22,928 nt of DNA, taken from assembly GCA_023484645.1 (NCBI GenBank), contig JAMCZZ010000017.1, positions 1 to 22,928 of the forward strand, in the 5' to 3' direction. A program made the translations under genes and the position numbers. Below, in pieces: positions 21,790-22,928 of the stretch. Position 1 is the stretch's first letter; each line of letters begins with the position of its first letter. The notes under the pieces are model-generated. The model did not search any database. It was not told the origin of the DNA and saw only the letters and a list, made by a program, of their open reading frames with translations. The stretch comes from Patescibacteria group bacterium (lineage in GTDB: Bacteria; Patescibacteria; UBA1384; XYA2-FULL-43-10; 1-14-0-10-43-13).

Positions 21790-22098
21790 TTATATTGTTA
21801 AAAGTTTTACTTGCTGTCCTGTTTTAATTTTATTTTCTTTGATCGTTCCGTCCGGTAATTCAACAACCATATTATATTTTGGGTTCCAGAAAAAAAATCT
21901 ATATGGATACAAATCCTCCTTAACACACCGCACCTTATACCCTTTGTCTAAAATTAAAATATCGATTGGGAATTTTAAAAAAAATGTATGAATTCCAAAC
22001 CGCGTTTTTATCAAAAGCGGTTTTGCTTTTATTTCCATCATAAGCCCTATTATTTTTTCTTTTAAATTCTTTGCCTCTCTAACTTCCAGGCTAATCAT
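21790..22098 (-). CDS. DUF192 family protein
   Basis: A 102-residue protein with the family core IHTFFLKFPIDILILDKGYKV (written in part) and the later VVELPDGTIKENKIKTGQQV. DUF192 proteins are often exported; this one has no signal peptide. It also lacks a clear GLM..R..L start motif, having IIGLMMEIKAKPLLI instead. Function of the family is not known. First gene of a three-gene minus-strand operon. TATAAT lies seven bases before the ATG. Confidence 0.88.
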   Translation of the reverse strand: MISLEVREAKNLKEKIIGLMMEIKAKPLLIKTRFGIHTFFLKFPIDILILDKGYKVRCVKEDLYPYRFFFWNPKYNMVVELPDGTIKENKIKTGQQVKLLTI

Positions 22099-22105
22099 AA
22101 TATTT

Positions 22106-22111
22106 ATTATA
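22106..22111 (-). promoter_or_regulatory. -10 box of the DUF192 operon
   Basis: Minus-strand TATAAT, seven bases before the ATG at 22098. It shares a 41-base divergent gap with the hexokinase-like gene. Confidence 0.5.
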
Positions 22112-22127
22112 AGCTAAATATTGCAAG

Positions 22128-22133
22128 TATTAA
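22128..22133 (+). promoter_or_regulatory. possible -10 of the hexokinase-like gene
   Basis: TATTAA, six bases before the ATG at 22140. The match is weak (4 of 6), but the distance is the same as for the other leaderless starts. Confidence 0.3.
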
Positions 22134-22139
22134 ACATCA

Positions 22140-22928
22140 ATGATAACATTGAGAAAAATGAGCATACTTTATCTTGAGAAGATTGCTTCTAATTTCCAAA
22201 AAGAGCTGGATTTAGCCGAAAGAGGCTATAAAACAAGTTTGCCGTTTATTATTAATCCGATCCCGGAACAAAAAATTATAGATGGCAATGAAATATTTCA
22301 GGTAATGGTTACCGGAGGAACAATATTTAAATCCGCTTTAGTTCAAAAAAATAAACATGCAATCAAAATTGTAAAGGAAAATAAAAACGATTTGCCTCTC
22401 TTTCTGACAAAAGAACTATTTCTTTCATATATTACTAATGCTCTTGAGAAAAATGTAAAATTTTTAGCAATAAACTTCACATATGGACTGAAGCCCTTCT
22501 TCAGAAGAGGAATATTAGATGGCTCAGACCCTATACCTTCAAAAGGACATTTATTTAAGGGGTTTGGAAATGAAACAATAGGAGAATCTGTTGAGAAATA
22601 TATTTTTGAAAAAATCGGAAAGAAAATAAGAGTTTCGGTTGCCAACGACACAATTTGCTTATTATTATCCTCTTTAGAAAAAATATCCTGGAATAGGATA
22701 GCGGCAGGTATTGCCGGCACTGGCGTAAATTTTGCTTTTTTTATTGACAAAAATAAGGCCGTGAATCTTGAATCAGCCAGTTTTGACAAATTCATTCAAA
22801 CAGAAACAGGCAAAATAATTGATTTAAAATACAACAAAGATCAAGATTTATTTGAAAAAGAAACATCCGGCGCTTATTTATATAAACATTTCAATCTCTT
22901 AATCAAAAAGAGAAATATAAATCATCCA
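22140..22928 (+). CDS. hexokinase-family (eukaryote-type) homologue, 3' end beyond window
   Basis: An open frame of 263 codons runs off the right edge; starts at 22140 (ATG) or 22158 (ATG). Parts match the eukaryote-type hexokinase fold in order: FQKELDLAERG, the strand INFTYGLKP (family LGFTFSFP), LFKGFGNETIGESVEKYI (family WTKGF..G.DVV), VSVANDT (family VVNDT, catalytic Asp170), GIAGTGVNFAFF (family GTGTNACY), NLESASF (family NMEWGAF, Glu211) and FEKETSGAYLYKHF (family FEKMISGMYLGE). Sugar-binding Lys140, Asn169, Asp170 and Glu211 appear kept. The phosphate-1 loop reads VMVTGGT where the family has LDLGGT, so the Asp is Val57. It may be a divergent sugar kinase or a non-catalytic sugar binder. 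Function is inferred. Confidence 0.82.
   Translation, partial: MITLRKMSILYLEKIASNFQKELDLAERGYKTSLPFIINPIPEQKIIDGNEIFQVMVTGGTIFKSALVQKNKHAIKIVKENKNDLPLFLTKELFLSYITNALEKNVKFLAINFTYGLKPFFRRGILDGSDPIPSKGHLFKGFGNETIGESVEKYIFEKIGKKIRVSVANDTICLLLSSLEKISWNRIAAGIAGTGVNFAFFIDKNKAVNLESASFDKFIQTETGKIIDLKYNKDQDLFEKETSGAYLYKHFNLLIKKRNINHP

Noticed and set aside
22343..22795. 150-residue minus-strand frame at the right edge
   Set aside because: It is the antisense of the hexokinase-like gene, whose plus-strand frame carries recognisable family motifs.
1..22928. CRISPR arrays, insertion sequences, prophage or plasmid signs
   Set aside because: No spaced direct repeats, transposase or integrase motifs, terminal inverted repeats or tRNA-duplicated attachment sites were seen. 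The tRNA-Gln 3' end is not repeated elsewhere that I could find by eye.

Overview
The window is AT-rich (by eye roughly one third G+C) and very densely packed. Neighbouring genes overlap or sit 0-5 bases apart, there are many small proteins, and no stretch over about 210 bases lacks a gene. TGA, TAG and TAA all act as stops. This style, the small conserved membrane proteins, and the mix of housekeeping and odd single-domain genes fit a Candidate Phyla Radiation (Patescibacteria) genome, probably of the Microgenomates group. The taxonomic call is inference; no marker gene is present to settle it.

Layout. 83-5256 (minus): lon protease, then a tightly spaced response regulator / sensor kinase / membrane-anchored alpha/beta hydrolase operon. 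5257-5462: a divergent control region with two lon promoters, one covered by a CIRCE-like (HrcA) half-perfect operator. 5463-7878 (plus): a soluble PRC-barrel + MgtE-N + CBS protein overlapping an Nramp-family transporter whose metal site looks like the Mg-type (NRMT) subgroup. 7879-9104 (minus): an anchored staphylococcal-type nuclease with a lamin-tail domain, and a small HFHHW membrane protein. 9181-9454 (plus): tRNA-Gln(CUG) followed by a 57-aa membrane protein. 9467-12684 (plus): a MerR regulator with a textbook operator, a six-codon ORF encoding MGGSCC, a small hydrolase, a methyltransferase and an MFS exporter. 12744-14037 (plus): two cell-surface proteins. 14082-15438 (plus): a frameshifted cyclase, a stand-alone 58-aa S4-domain protein, an unknown 132-aa protein and what looks like the first codons of a lost Nudix gene. 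15409-16149 (minus): a secreted polysaccharide deacetylase. 16280-19779 (plus): nadC-nadA-nadB, the de novo quinolinate/NAD pathway. 19785-22098 (minus): CDF metal exporter, a membrane protein, a metallo-beta-lactamase-fold hydrolase and DUF192. 22140-end (plus): a partial eukaryote-type hexokinase homologue with an altered phosphate loop.

The strongest cross-cutting signal is that most promoter-proximal genes have a -10 box 6-9 bases before the start codon. Their mRNAs would then be leaderless or nearly so. Good Shine-Dalgarno sequences are found instead in front of several downstream genes in transcripts (57-aa protein, MGGSCC, Nramp). The most system-like new candidates are the MerR/MGGSCC unit, the lon CIRCE-like switch, the MgtE-N/CBS-Nramp pair, and the divergent hexokinase homologue.
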